64,000 nucleotides of DNA. Origin: Verpa conica (Eukaryota > Ascomycota > Pezizomycetes > Pezizales > Morchellaceae). The translations under genes were made by a program, and so were the position numbers. Under the pieces are notes generated by a model that saw only the letters and a program-made list of their open reading frames with translations, searched no databases and was not told the DNA's origin. Shown here piece by piece: positions 24,331 to 35,115 of this stretch. The stretch lies in the NCBI GenBank assembly GCA_033030425.1, contig JAUFSD010000013.1, positions 248,001 through 312,000 of the forward strand, in the 5' to 3' direction. Position 1 is the first letter of the stretch, and the number at the start of each line of letters is the position of its first letter.

Positions 24331-26190
24331 ATGGCGGATTCTTCAACACCATCATCTTCTTCAATCTCTGAGAATGAGGAGCTCAGAAAGTATTATTCAC
24401 ACCTCCTAAGTTCTCCTGTATAGTACTAATATTACCCCCCCCTTAGATCTCCTCCACCCGTAGAAACAACCTACGAAACACTCAACCCACCTAACGACAT
24501 AAACCTCCCCTACCGTACCCTTACCTCTTCCGCAAATCTGAAAGAGTACACCGAAGAAACCCCCAGCGGCCTTGTTCTCAAAAAGACCTTTTCCCGCAAA
24601 TCAAACACACTGGAAACACACAAACTTGTAACCTTTACCATCGACGACCCCGAAAACCCCAAGAACTGGAGCAAAGCCTATAAATGGTACTGCACGATGA
24701 TTATCGCGATGGTGTGCTTTGTAGTCGCGTTTGCGTCGAGTGTTGTTACTGCGGATATCCCTGGCGTCATGGAAGATCTGCACGCCAGTGAGGAGGTAGC
24801 ATTGCTAAGTATTACATTGTTCGTAGTGGGTTTCGGACTAGGGCCAATGGTTTTTGCACCGCTTAGTGAGGTTTTGGGGCGGAAGATTATATACACTACC
24901 ACGCTAGGAGTGGCGGTACTGTTTATTATTCCAGGAGCTGTAGCAAAGAATATTGAAACTTTGCTTATTGCGAGGGCGATCGACGGGATTGCGTTCAGTG
25001 CGCCTATGACACTGGTAGGCGGGAGTTTGGCAGATTTATGGAGAACGGAGGAGAGAGGAATCCCCATGGCTGCTTTTAGCGCTGCTCCCTTTTTAGGCCC
25101 AGCTATTGGTATGTTGAATAACCACTCCCTCTAGTAAATTATACTGACCAAGCTTTACAGGTCCCCTCGTCGGTGGTTTCCTCTCCCAAGCAGGTGGCTG
25201 GAGATGGCTCTACTGGATCCAACTCATTCTCTCCGCCGTAATCTACCTTCTCATGGTATTCACCGTACCCGAGACTTACGCCCCAACGATTCTCGCCGCC
25301 CGAGCCAAAAAAGTCCGAGCCGAAACCGGCGACCCCCTCTTCGTCACCGAACAAGAGCTCGACAAACGCAGCTTCTTCGAGAGACTCTCCCTCTTCCTTA
25401 TCCGCCCCTTCCAGCTCCTATTCGGCGAACTCATCGTCTTCCTCATATCAGTATACATGAGTGTTCTCTACGGCCTCCTGTACATGTTCTTCATCGCGTA
25501 CCCGATCGTCTACCAAGAAGGAAAAGGATACAGTGCCGGTATAACTGGACTGATGTTCATCCCTATCGCAATCGGTGTAGTCATCTCAGCTTTCTGTGCG
25601 CCGTGGGTTAATAAAGCCTACCTTGTCCGTGCAGCGAAATTTAATGGCCACCCGCCACCAGAAGTTAGGTTGATCCCAATGATGTATAGCTGCTGGTTCA
25701 TCCCCATTGGGTTGTTCATCTTTGCGTGGTCGAGTTATCCGCGGTTATCATGGGTTGGACCTGCGTTGGGTGGATTCCCGATCGGGTTTGGGTTTATCTT
25801 TTTGTATAATTCTGCTAATAACTATCTCGGTTTGTCCCCCCCCCCCCCCTCACCCCCTGGTTATTTTGAGGTTGACTTCTTTTTTTTTTTTTTTTACTAA
25901 TTGGTGTGTATATAGTGGACTCGTACCAACATCAAGCTGCGTCTGCGCTCGCTGCAAAGACGTTTCTTCGCTCTATTTGGGGTGCGGCGACAGTTCTGTT
26001 TACGACGCAGATGTATCATCGCCTCGGATACCAGTGGGCTACTAGTCTGTTGGGATTTATTGCGTTAGGATGCTGTGCGATCCCGTATTTATTCTACTTT
26101 AAGGGTGCGGCGATCAGGAAGAATGCAAAGTATGCGTATTCACCGACTATGGAGACTACTGCTGCTGGGGATGTAGAGAAGGGGAATTAG
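24331..26190 (+). CDS. MFS transporter, DHA1 drug:H+ antiporter type
   Basis: Four exons: 24331-24389, 24447-25108, 25161-25829, 25916-26190, 1665 nt, 554 aa, all phases consistent. The N-terminus is a Ser-rich cytosolic tail with [15 protein letters not shown], the signature before TM1 of fungal DHA1 multidrug carriers. The TM2-3 loop has [15 protein letters not shown] (motif A), then [29 protein letters not shown] and the family box [10 protein letters not shown]. The second half has six further helices and a short tail. Such proteins export drugs or metabolites from the plasma membrane in exchange for protons; the substrate is unknown. The third intron carries long C and T runs. No broken motif is seen, so it looks functional. 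Confidence 0.92.
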
Positions 26191-29100
26191 GTGTGTTTAT
26201 GAGGGTAGATTATGGAAAGTTTTAGAGGGGAGGGTAGAGAGGGTTGGGTGAATTTAAGGATAGATGGCTATAAACGGGGGGGAAGAGAGCATGGTAGGAG
26301 TTTATGCTTTATGTTTTAATTACTGCACGATAGATGTTTCTTTTGGTGTTTTTGGTTTATAATGAAGGGTGGTTTTGTATATAATATTTAATTTACAAGT
26401 TATGTAAAGAGTTCAATATCTCCGTGAAATTTTTTTTGCATACTAGTTGGCTTATCTATAGTTTACGCTCTAGCCTATTGTTTTCTCTCCAGTGCGTGCA
26501 TACGATTTTCTCTATGTACTAATAGCTTAGCTATATACTACTGGTGACTCCTTGTAGCTCAGCTATCATTACCTCAGCTATACTTAATGTTTGGTCCGCT
26601 AGTACAGCCACTAGCAAAAAGGTCGGGAGATAAAAGCAGCCAACACATAAACCTACAAGTACTCTAACATAGCAAGAGCTCTCTGGCAACACAATACCTT
26701 GGTTAGGCTATAGTGGCAAATCAGACGAACCCTAAGGCTTAGCAAAGATGTGACTCTCAGGTGAGTAACCACCTCTGAGTCAGTAGAAATTTCGCCGCAA
26801 GACATACAAGGGTCGCGTCGGCCAATTTAGTCTTGGCGCACCTTCCACCTCTCGTATATAACCCCGCCGTTCCCACGTCCCTCTTCTCTCACCCAGCTCG
26901 CTTTGCCTATATGGCTTAGATCAAGTGTAGTATCTGTTCTTTTCAGTATAAAAGCTGAAATCGGTCTTACGAGACCTATATCTCTTTTACACATTTTTTT
27001 TGCCATCGGGATTTCAAGGCTCTGTGCTTGCATATTCCTTGATTTCTCACTGTGTCCCTGGTATTGCACTGTTTCCAGGTTGATGCGAATTTTGTGGTTT
27101 TCGTTGTTTTTCCTGGCTGTTTGGCGAGGAGATGAAGAAAACTGTGGGCTTGGGGTGCGTTTGTTTTGTTTTAGCTAGGTGACACTTTCTTATGTTTTGG
27201 TTTCTTGATTAGCTCTTGGTGCGCTCTCTCGAGATTTAATGGTCATTTGAAGGTTTCCTCGGTAAATGAGTGTAACTGCTGTGACTTCAGCCATTTTCTG
27301 TTTTGAGTATTTGTACACCTTTATTGGCTGATCCGATTAGATTAGGTCATACCAAGTTCAATAGAGTTCCTTAATCATGGATTGGATTCTTGTTTCGTAG
27401 CATAGAGATAATAGGTACTGTGGGCATTGTAGAGTTTATACCACGTATACCCTACAGCGTACGGCAAAAAATATCAAGAAACCAGGGTCTGCTACCAGGG
27501 TATTGTGTCCAATCCTACTACTAGAATCTTCGCCAAAAACCTAAAGAGTGAATAAAAGTACCAAATCTTATGTCTCACGCTTCTCGATCTTTTTTGCCGA
27601 TCGCTTTATTTACAAGGCTCTATGTGGATTGGGCCGTTCTATATCCCAATATATATTTATATGTTTATGGTTGTCAAGAGGTGGGCTGTAGTCCGTCCAG
27701 TCCAACATTTGGACGGACTGTCTTGGCTGGAACATTGTAGTCGGACTACTGGACTGGATGGACTGTAACCCACTTTTTAGCAAATATGAATTTTAATAGT
27801 ATACAATGGGTGAAGACGCCATTATTATTCAAAGACTAGGCGCCTGGTGATACCACTGCTACTTTGGTTTCGGCGATGAGTTTATTGGACTGAACCCTAG
27901 CCCTGATACGATCCGTGGCTGCGGTTTATAAGTTTAGGGCCGATGAAAGGATATCACGCAGGCCTTCAAATGTGCATTGGATAGATTTAACTCATTGTGT
28001 AATTCTTCAATTACGTTTTAGGTGGAGGGTGTGTTGAAAGAGGAGTAGCCATATATAAGGTAGACGATGAGCGCTTGGTTGCTTATCTAAGAGGACTCCC
28101 TATACCTAGTCTATATACTAAGACACTATACACTGGGTTTCTCTCTAACTTCTCATATACCTTGTACCTAAACTTTACGGTACCTAATTAGTGATGATAC
28201 CACCATCAGAACATTTAAAACTACCGAGTGATAACGTATGAATAAGGGTCAATGATACTCGTTATTCCCACAGTCCTCCCCCTTTCAACGTCATTTATAG
28301 CAAATGAATTCACTAAAAGGCTACGTATAAATACAACGCAACAGTGATACCTGTTTTTCTGCTCACGGCAAATATCTCTTACTCATCAAGCGGTACCCGG
28401 CTATGAGTGGCATTATAATAGACGGCTCTACATCTCCGTGGATCCAAATAACCGCTCACAAAAGTTTTCTCTAGATCTCAAAGACCAAAATCACTGTATA
28501 GTGGGGTTCTAGATTCTTCTTAGAAGATAATGTAGCAACGGGCGAGATTTCTCTCCGCGGTATAAGAAAAATGCTATTGCAGAAAGGGTCTCGGTCTATT
28601 CATAGTGTGGACTACGGGGGATTCTCCGGCACGTTGAGCTGCTCGTCAGTCATTGGGTTATTTAGGATGTTTTAGATTATTATAGTCCCGTTACTATCCT
28701 TCTGAGGGTATAGGATGGTAGGTTTACATCACTCGCGTAAAATTACTACCGCTGAACTAGGGGAGATGGAAGGCTTTAATGTTCTCGGCTTAAGGGGTAA
28801 AAGCACTCGCCGAATACGGAGATGCTATTTCGGCAACGGATGAGGAAGTTGGTAGCTACCGAGCTGCTCCACTCCCGAGCGATGCTTAATAAGGAAAAGC
28901 CTTAGTGGCCGCGGAGGTGGTGGGGAGTCACTGACATCAACTTCGCATAGCACGGTTACCTACGGCGTTTTGATTTCCCAACGTCTCAGCATACTCCATA
29001 CGTCATTCAGCGCAAAACAAGAACGGAATGCCAAGAATCAAGAAAATATACTGAGTTTGTTTTATAAAAATAATTAATCCTCATAAAATTGCTTTAAATT

Positions 29101-29217
29101 TTCACGACACCCACGGAGTCAACTCCGTAAATTGCTCATATAGATTTTTTCGAGATTACAAGTGCTATTTTCCTTCTAAAATGTTGAAGCTGTACCCGTA
29201 TTAGAATTTTATATCTG
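26191..29217. other. Gene-free region
   Basis: No gene is supported except the small MITE at 27681-27773. An imperfect hairpin GACTCTCAGGTG / CACCTCTGAGTC lies at about 26752-26782. Overlapping open frames at 26827-27178 have no motif. Much of the rest is stop-rich and looks degenerate. Confidence 0.5.
27681..27773. mobile_element. Small palindromic MITE, 93 bp
   Basis: The ends GTGGGCTGTAGTCCGTCC (continuing AGTCC) and the reverse complement of the right end, GTGGGTTACAGTCCATCC (continuing AGTCC), match over 23 bp with four differences. Inside, AGTCCGTCCA at 27690-27699 pairs perfectly with TGGACGGACT at 27710-27719. There is no open frame. Flanks show no obvious target-site duplication. 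Confidence 0.6.
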
Positions 29218-29560
29218 TTGGGCCTTAAGGGAGTCTCATGCTTAAAGTGGTATAGAAAGGAAATAAAATGCTATGATGCAAATATTTCTCATTCTGAGAA
29301 CGAAGAGTTAATGCTCCTGGGTAAGGTGTTCTGTGATGTGATCTCATTGAGGGAAATTACCAGTAAATGGTCTTGCTCATTCTCGAAACTTATGAGAGTC
29401 AAGAAGAATATAAACTCTCTCTTTTCCTTTCCTTCTCATTATCATCTCAACAATCGACTACATTTATTCAATAAGCCCTTCGACCCTCACAGCTCGCTTT
29501 TTGCAATAAATTATTCTTTATATATTCCAGTCCAAAAGTCATATATCCCTCGCTCAAAGT

Positions 29561-29610
29561 AAGTATTTTTTTTATTTTCACCCTTATATAACTGTTTTAA
29601 CACACCTTAG
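29561..29610 (+). other. 5' UTR intron of the Asn-repeat protein gene
   Basis: GTAAGT at 29561 and a TTAG directly before the ATG at 29611 define a 50-nt intron. Joining it to the open frame upstream (29218-29562) would shift the signal-peptide frame, so the upstream exon is best read as untranslated leader. Confidence 0.55.
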
Positions 29611-31155
29611 ATGGTATTCGTCAAGGTCTCCGCACTTCCCGTTCTCCTCTTCGCCGTCTCCGGTCTTGCAGCCCCAGTTGTCGTTGAAGATACTGCAGCC
29701 CCGGTTGTCGTTGAGGATACTGCAACCCCAGTTGTCGTTCAAACATTTGCTACTCCCGGGACTAACACCAATACCAACACGAACACAAACACCAATACCA
29801 ACACCAACTCAAACCTCAATAACAACCTCGTCGGCTACTGTACCTACAACCCTGATGGTGTTCTCATCCCTGTTCCCTACAACACCTTTCCTGTAGCTAC
29901 TGCTGTAGCCGTAGACACTCCTGTAGCCACCGCAGTTACTCTTCCTGCAGTACTCGGTACTGGCGCCGATCCAGATTCTACCATCGATCTTGAAACCCTT
30001 GATAAACGCCAGAATATCAACCAAAACATCAACGACAACAAGAACACAAACGCCAATTTCGGCGGTTTCGGCGGTTTCGGTGGTTTCGGTCCCATTGGTT
30101 TCCGCCGCTTCGGCTATGGTCCATTTGGTTTTTTTAAGCGCGATGAGAGCTCAGCCAATCTCGAAAAGCGCCACCCTGACGACGATGGAAACCAGAATTT
30201 CAACCAGAATATCAACAATAACGATAACACCAACGCTAACTTGTTTGGCAACCGGTTTGGTGGATTTGGTCCATTTGGGGGCGTCTTTGACGGCGGGTTT
30301 GGTAGGTATGGGGGTGGTCTCTTTGGTGGATACGGAGGCGGATTCGGGGATGGATTCGGGGACGGTGGTAACTCGAACGTAAATATAAACTCCAATAGCA
30401 ACTCTAACGCCAACGGAAACGGAAACTTTTTCGGGCCCTATGCAAAACGTGATGCTGCACCTTCACCACAGAACGTAAACACCAATATTAATTCCAACAC
30501 CAACACCAATGCCAACAGAAATGGCTTCCGTTATGGTCCCGGCTTCGGTTTCGGCCGTTATGGATTTGGCAGATTCGGCCCCTACCGAGCGGATGTGGCA
30601 GACGACAGTACCGCAGCAGCTGATGACTCGGTATCTGACGATGGTACTGCAGCAGTTGATGACTCGGTATCTGACGATGGTACTGCAGCAGTTGATGACT
30701 CGGCATCTGACGATGGTACCGCAACAGCTGATGACTCGGACTCGGACTCGGACTCCGACGATGATGGTAATGCGCCAGAGGAAGACGGTGATACACCAGT
30801 TGAAGCCCCGGCAGAAGACACTCCGGCAGCGGAAAAGCGCAAGAGAAAGATCGGCTCCACGAACATAGCCGCTGGGCATGGCCTTTCAAATAACAATCAA
30901 CCCAACAACGTCAACATCGTCGGCTCCCAGGGAAAGGGTAGAAAAAATGGGAAGAAGGATGACAAGAAGGATCACAAGAAGCACCCCGAAAAGGAGGCTT
31001 CTGATGAGAAGGGCCATGATCACCGGAAACGCCAAAATAACGTCAACACAAACGCAAACACAAACACGAACACTAACACTAATAACAACAACAACGGAAA
31101 TGGCTATGTTATCTGTACCTACAATCCTAGCACCGATTTTTTTGTGCTAGTTTAA
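29611..31155 (+). CDS. Secreted Asn-alternating repeat protein, probable Kex2 substrate
   Basis: One exon, 514 aa. Residues 1 to about 21 are a signal peptide (MVFVKVSALPVLLFAVSGLA). A VVVEDTA-type triplet repeat follows, then TNTNTNTN. Lys-Arg pairs fall at about 132, 176, 186, 279, 409-413 and 473. After several of them the sequence restarts with a similar pattern (RQNINQNIND, HPDDDGNQNFNQNINN, DAAPSPQNVNTNIN, RQNNVNTNAN), i.e. Asn at every second position, followed by Gly/Phe/Arg-rich runs (FGGFGGFG). An acidic repeat (SDDGTAAVDD) occupies about 335-395. The layout is that of fungal KEP proteins, cleaved by Kex2 in the Golgi into several peptides. Only two Cys exist in the mature part, each in a CTYNP motif, one near residue 77 and one near the C-terminus. 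Function unknown: cell-wall, adhesive or peptide-signal roles are possible. Confidence 0.85.
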   Translation: MVFVKVSALPVLLFAVSGLAAPVVVEDTAAPVVVEDTATPVVVQTFATPGTNTNTNTNTNTNTNTNSNLNNNLVGYCTYNPDGVLIPVPYNTFPVATAVAVDTPVATAVTLPAVLGTGADPDSTIDLETLDKRQNINQNINDNKNTNANFGGFGGFGGFGPIGFRRFGYGPFGFFKRDESSANLEKRHPDDDGNQNFNQNINNNDNTNANLFGNRFGGFGPFGGVFDGGFGRYGGGLFGGYGGGFGDGFGDGGNSNVNINSNSNSNANGNGNFFGPYAKRDAAPSPQNVNTNINSNTNTNANRNGFRYGPGFGFGRYGFGRFGPYRADVADDSTAAADDSVSDDGTAAVDDSVSDDGTAAVDDSASDDGTATADDSDSDSDSDDDGNAPEEDGDTPVEAPAEDTPAAEKRKRKIGSTNIAAGHGLSNNNQPNNVNIVGSQGKGRKNGKKDDKKDHKKHPEKEASDEKGHDHRKRQNNVNTNANTNTNTNTNNNNNGNGYVICTYNPSTDFFVLV

Positions 31156-32050
31156 TGAGGAGAATGACTGTATAAGGTGCTGGGGTAGTCAAAAAGAATT
31201 GGCGAAAGGACTAGGTGGATGAAAAAGCGATAATATTTTTTGTTCTTCTAATGGTTCTCTTTTGTTATCAGTTTCCCTAGCAGTAAGGGCAAAAGTTGAG
31301 CGCGGATTAGGGTGAAGTTGACAAAGAATTTCTTGGCTGTAATATAGAGAACACTGACAAAAAACTGTTCAGTCAATATGATTAGAACACCTGAAATAAA
31401 AACAAAACTTATCTTGTCCAGTTTGTCTAACTGGAACATTAAAAATGAACGTCTTTATTTTAGGCTGTGTACGCAGGTGATTTGTGGTTTGGCTCTAGGA
31501 CTAGCCAAATTTATATAAACGTGTTAATCTTAATTATTCTTTGTTTTGTAATCCACAAACTTAAATAGGATGATCTACAAGTGCATCTCATTTACTAGAT
31601 TGCCAAGACTTGTCGTTAGAGTTGCCTAATCCGGACTGCCATAATAATTGCTTAATATTAGTGCTTAACGAGTACTTCTAGCCCATCACTCCCAAGGAAA
31701 CATATCAGTTGCATTTCGCAGTGATTAGTGGAGAGATCAAGCTCACTCACCCACATGGCCTAGAAGAGCAGGGTCGGTAAATTAAGCCTCCCCTGTTCAT
31801 CTGCGCCGAAACCCCTCCACGCTTACCAGGATTAACACCAGTCTTGGGGTAAAACCCGGGGTAAGGTGCCAACTCTTGAGCCAACTTTATTGCACCAGGC
31901 ATCTCGGTCTCTCAACTTTTATCCGATGCCAGAGACGGTATTCATTATACCGAGCAAAAAAAAAAAATACAATTCCCCGCTGACCTTTCCGAATTATAAA
32001 TCCACCATGTGGAGTCTTTTTGCCATCCCCAAATACCGAAACCAGTGCCC
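31156..32050. other. Intergenic, no gene seen
   Basis: The 3' flank of the Asn-repeat gene and the promoter of the carboxylesterase. No motif-bearing frame. An A-run lies at 31954-31966 shortly before the next start codon. Confidence 0.5.
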
Positions 32051-33942
32051 ATGATGATCTGGCTACGTATACTCCTCTTCTGCGCCTTAGCGTCATTCTC
32101 CTACGGGCTCCCAAAAGCCAATCCGATTGAAGGAACCACGCCAAAGGCCGTGTTGGACTATGGAACCTTTCAAGGAGCCTATGATGCGACATACAACATC
32201 TCGTACTTTAAGTCCATTCCATTCGCCGCGCCTCCAATTGGCGACCTAAGGTTCAGAGCGCCTCAGCCTCCATTGAACTATAAGGGGGTGTTTAATTCTT
32301 CGGTGACGAAAGACTTCTGTGTCCAGCGTACTGTGAATGGGAGTGAGGACTGTCTCTATCTAGAGATTTATGGGCGGCAGTTTGAAGCGAACGCTAAGAA
32401 GCCAGTACTAGTGAGTTACCCCTTGTGTGGGAGGGGGGAGAACTAACATGGACTTCTCACCGATGTTGTTTAGTAAAATACTAACGACGCTGGCGTACAT
32501 AGGTGTGGTTGTATGGTGGCGGCTACATACAAGGCGGGGGATCAATATCCTGGCCACCATTTGTTTACCCGACATTGAATGTCTCGACGCTCAACGATTT
32601 TATCGTGGTTTTGCCAAACTACAGAGTTAATTCGTTTGGTTTTCTTTCCGGGAAGCTGATCAAGGAAGATCCTACTACGGACCTCAATGTGGGGCTGTTG
32701 GATCAGCAGGCGGCGTTGAAATGGGTACAGAAGGTGAGCTGTGAACTAGAGGCTTGGCGCTCTTTGCCAGGTATCCTCAAGTAGGACTGTGGGGACTCTG
32801 GCTGATGAATCGGTGATAGTAGTACATCTCCATCTTTGGGGGAGATGCATCAAAGGTTACCTTGTGGGGTCAGAGTGCCGGTGCCGGCTCAGTCCTCTCC
32901 CACGTTATCGCAGATAGTCGTGCGTTGCCCCTAAGTAATCGGATATGGGCTAGGGTTAGGGTCTGCTAACATTCATACTCTCCATAGCGAAAAAACTGTT
33001 CCAAAAAGCAGTTGCGTCCTCCCCCTTCATCCAGAAACAATACACCTATAACTCTCCCGAAGTTGAAGAAGTCTTCACCGCCTACGTCAATGGTACTGGA
33101 TGTGGCACCGTCCCCCGCTCCCAGATCATCTCGTGCTTGCGTAAAGTAGATCTACAGACGATTCGGGATGTGAGCCTTTCAGTCGATGTCATCCATAGTG
33201 ATGTTATCTCTCATGCCTGGACCCCTGTAATAGACGGGGAGCTATTGAAGGAGCGGTTTAGTGTCGCGACCGCGAAGGGCAACATTAATCCTAGCTACGC
33301 ATTATCAGTTTACAACACCCACGAAGGAGAGAATTTTGTGCCGAATGCACTCATGACTACGCAAACATATGATGACTGGGTATCAGCTTATTTACCCAAC
33401 TTTTCAAAGAGCCAATTCAAAAAGCTCAATGAGCTTTACCCGGTCTATGAGGCAGACGGTGCGAATGGGAACTACAAACGTGCCGCAGACGTTTATCGCG
33501 ATTCGGTACTCGCCTGTCCGGCTCTCTGGGCTACTGCAGCAACAGCAAAAACAGGCAAGAAAGGATACTTTATTGAATTTAGTGTTAGCCCGGGAAAACA
33601 TGCAAGTGACACTCAATATGTAAGTCCAAAACTTCTCCAATACAATATATACCTAAATTAATGATGAAATCGCAGTGGAATACAATTCAGCCAGCACAGA
33701 CGTTATACCCACACATATATCAAGCGTATTCCAGCGGCTATGCATCTTTCGTACAAACAGGGAACCCAAATAAAAACTCCCTCACTAAGGTCGAGTATCC
33801 AGAGGTTGAGACAGGGAAATTGTTTTTGATTGGAGATGGGGGTGTGGCTAATTCCACTACCCCGATACGGACGACTCGATTCGATGAACTCAAAAAGAAG
33901 TGCGATTTCTGGAGGGAAAATGGGGCTGATGTGCCTTTGTGA
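32051..33942 (+). CDS. Secreted type-B carboxylesterase/lipase
   Basis: Five exons: 32051-32410, 32503-32733, 32823-32934, 32988-33619, 33676-33942, 1602 nt, 533 aa, in frame. MMIWLRILLFCALASFSYG is a signal peptide. The oxyanion-hole region is LYGGGYIQGGG, the nucleophile elbow GGDASKVTLWGQSAGAGS, the Glu motif NTHEGENF and the His motif PGKHASD, so the Ser-Glu-His triad of the family is complete. SEDCLYLEIYG is the family's EDCLxLN-like signature with a Glu for Asn. It probably hydrolyses carboxylic esters outside the cell; the substrate is not predictable. Length agrees with the 500-560 aa usual for the family. An alternative in-frame ATG at 32009 would bury the signal peptide behind 14 residues and is disfavoured. 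Confidence 0.88.
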
Positions 33943-35115
33943 AATATAGTTATAGAGAATATGTTTAGAGTTTGTAAACATTATCTTTCATACAAGTAGA
34001 TAACGGATTTTTCAGCCGTACGTAGCTTTGTTGAATCTATAAACTTATATTATGTAAAACAAAAGCATTCTTGTACTCCAACAGGGTACATATCTAGCTA
34101 ATATTTACCTTTTTATCTATAACACTATTAGCAGGACTCCCTGTTATCCAAACAGGACATCCACTCAATAAAACCCGCAGACCCGAGTTCCGTGTACTCT
34201 TGAATCATATCCTGGTCAATGTTATGCAGTATTTAACACAGTGCAATAGGAATATGAGATCTATCGAATGGCAGAACTAAGGATAATCACAGCTTGTAAT
34301 ACTAGATTTTCGTAAGTTTGGTAAGGTCACTGCTGAATATAGACAATCCATACTTCACAATCCAACTAGTCTAACACTTAGACGCAAAGCTACTGTACCA
34401 TCTTCCAAAATTCCTCTAGTATTATAGAATCTACTTACATGCAGCGCGCGACTCACAGCCCTGTTATGCCAGGATACCATATTCACAACTTCGGCTACGT
34501 ATCCAAGATTCAAGCTCTCCACAACCTAGATTTTATATTAACCTGCACTTCAACGGATCGAGGACCCGTAATGAAATACAGATACCAGGAGTCCGGACAC
34601 GGGCGCTAAATACTTAAAAATACCGGTAATGTTTTTACCCGCTACCCCACACTCGACAAATACTATACCCGTTATCTCTTAACGTGAAGACTACTGGCAT
34701 TCGACAAGTTTTCCTAAGCATAATTGATTGGCTGTACCCTTGCCAAAAAAAAAAAAAGGGAGAGTCATGGGCCTGGACCGTGCTTTTACCCCGCAAAAGT
34801 ACCCGCTTGTGGAAGTGAATGCCCGAAGTCAACTGTAACGGACATGGAATGCAGTCCCTGGCTGGCAACGATCATCAGCGCTCGCTCAGCGAGGAGCGTA
34901 CGCAACTGGAGGCAGCGGAGTATTGATAAGGCTGAGCTCATCACACGCGTCTGGGGGGATTGGGGTATCCAATTTGTACTTAATACCAATCGCTACCGCG
35001 GGGAGATTCGGTAACCGAGGTAAGGGGAAATCTCGACTTTTTTTTTTTTTTTTAAAGTCACCTCGCTGGCACCTGACAAGATACACTACGCGGCGATACT
35101 TTTATATATACAGAC
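33943..35115. other. Intergenic, no gene seen
   Basis: Stop-rich sequence with no recognisable frame; an A-run at 34745-34757 and a T-run at about 35039-35053 in the promoter of the next transporter gene. Confidence 0.5.

Noticed and set aside
29218..29562. 114-codon frame upstream of the Asn-repeat gene as a coding first exon
   Set aside because: Splicing at 29561/29611 joins it out of frame with the signal peptide, and it has no motif. It is treated as untranslated leader.
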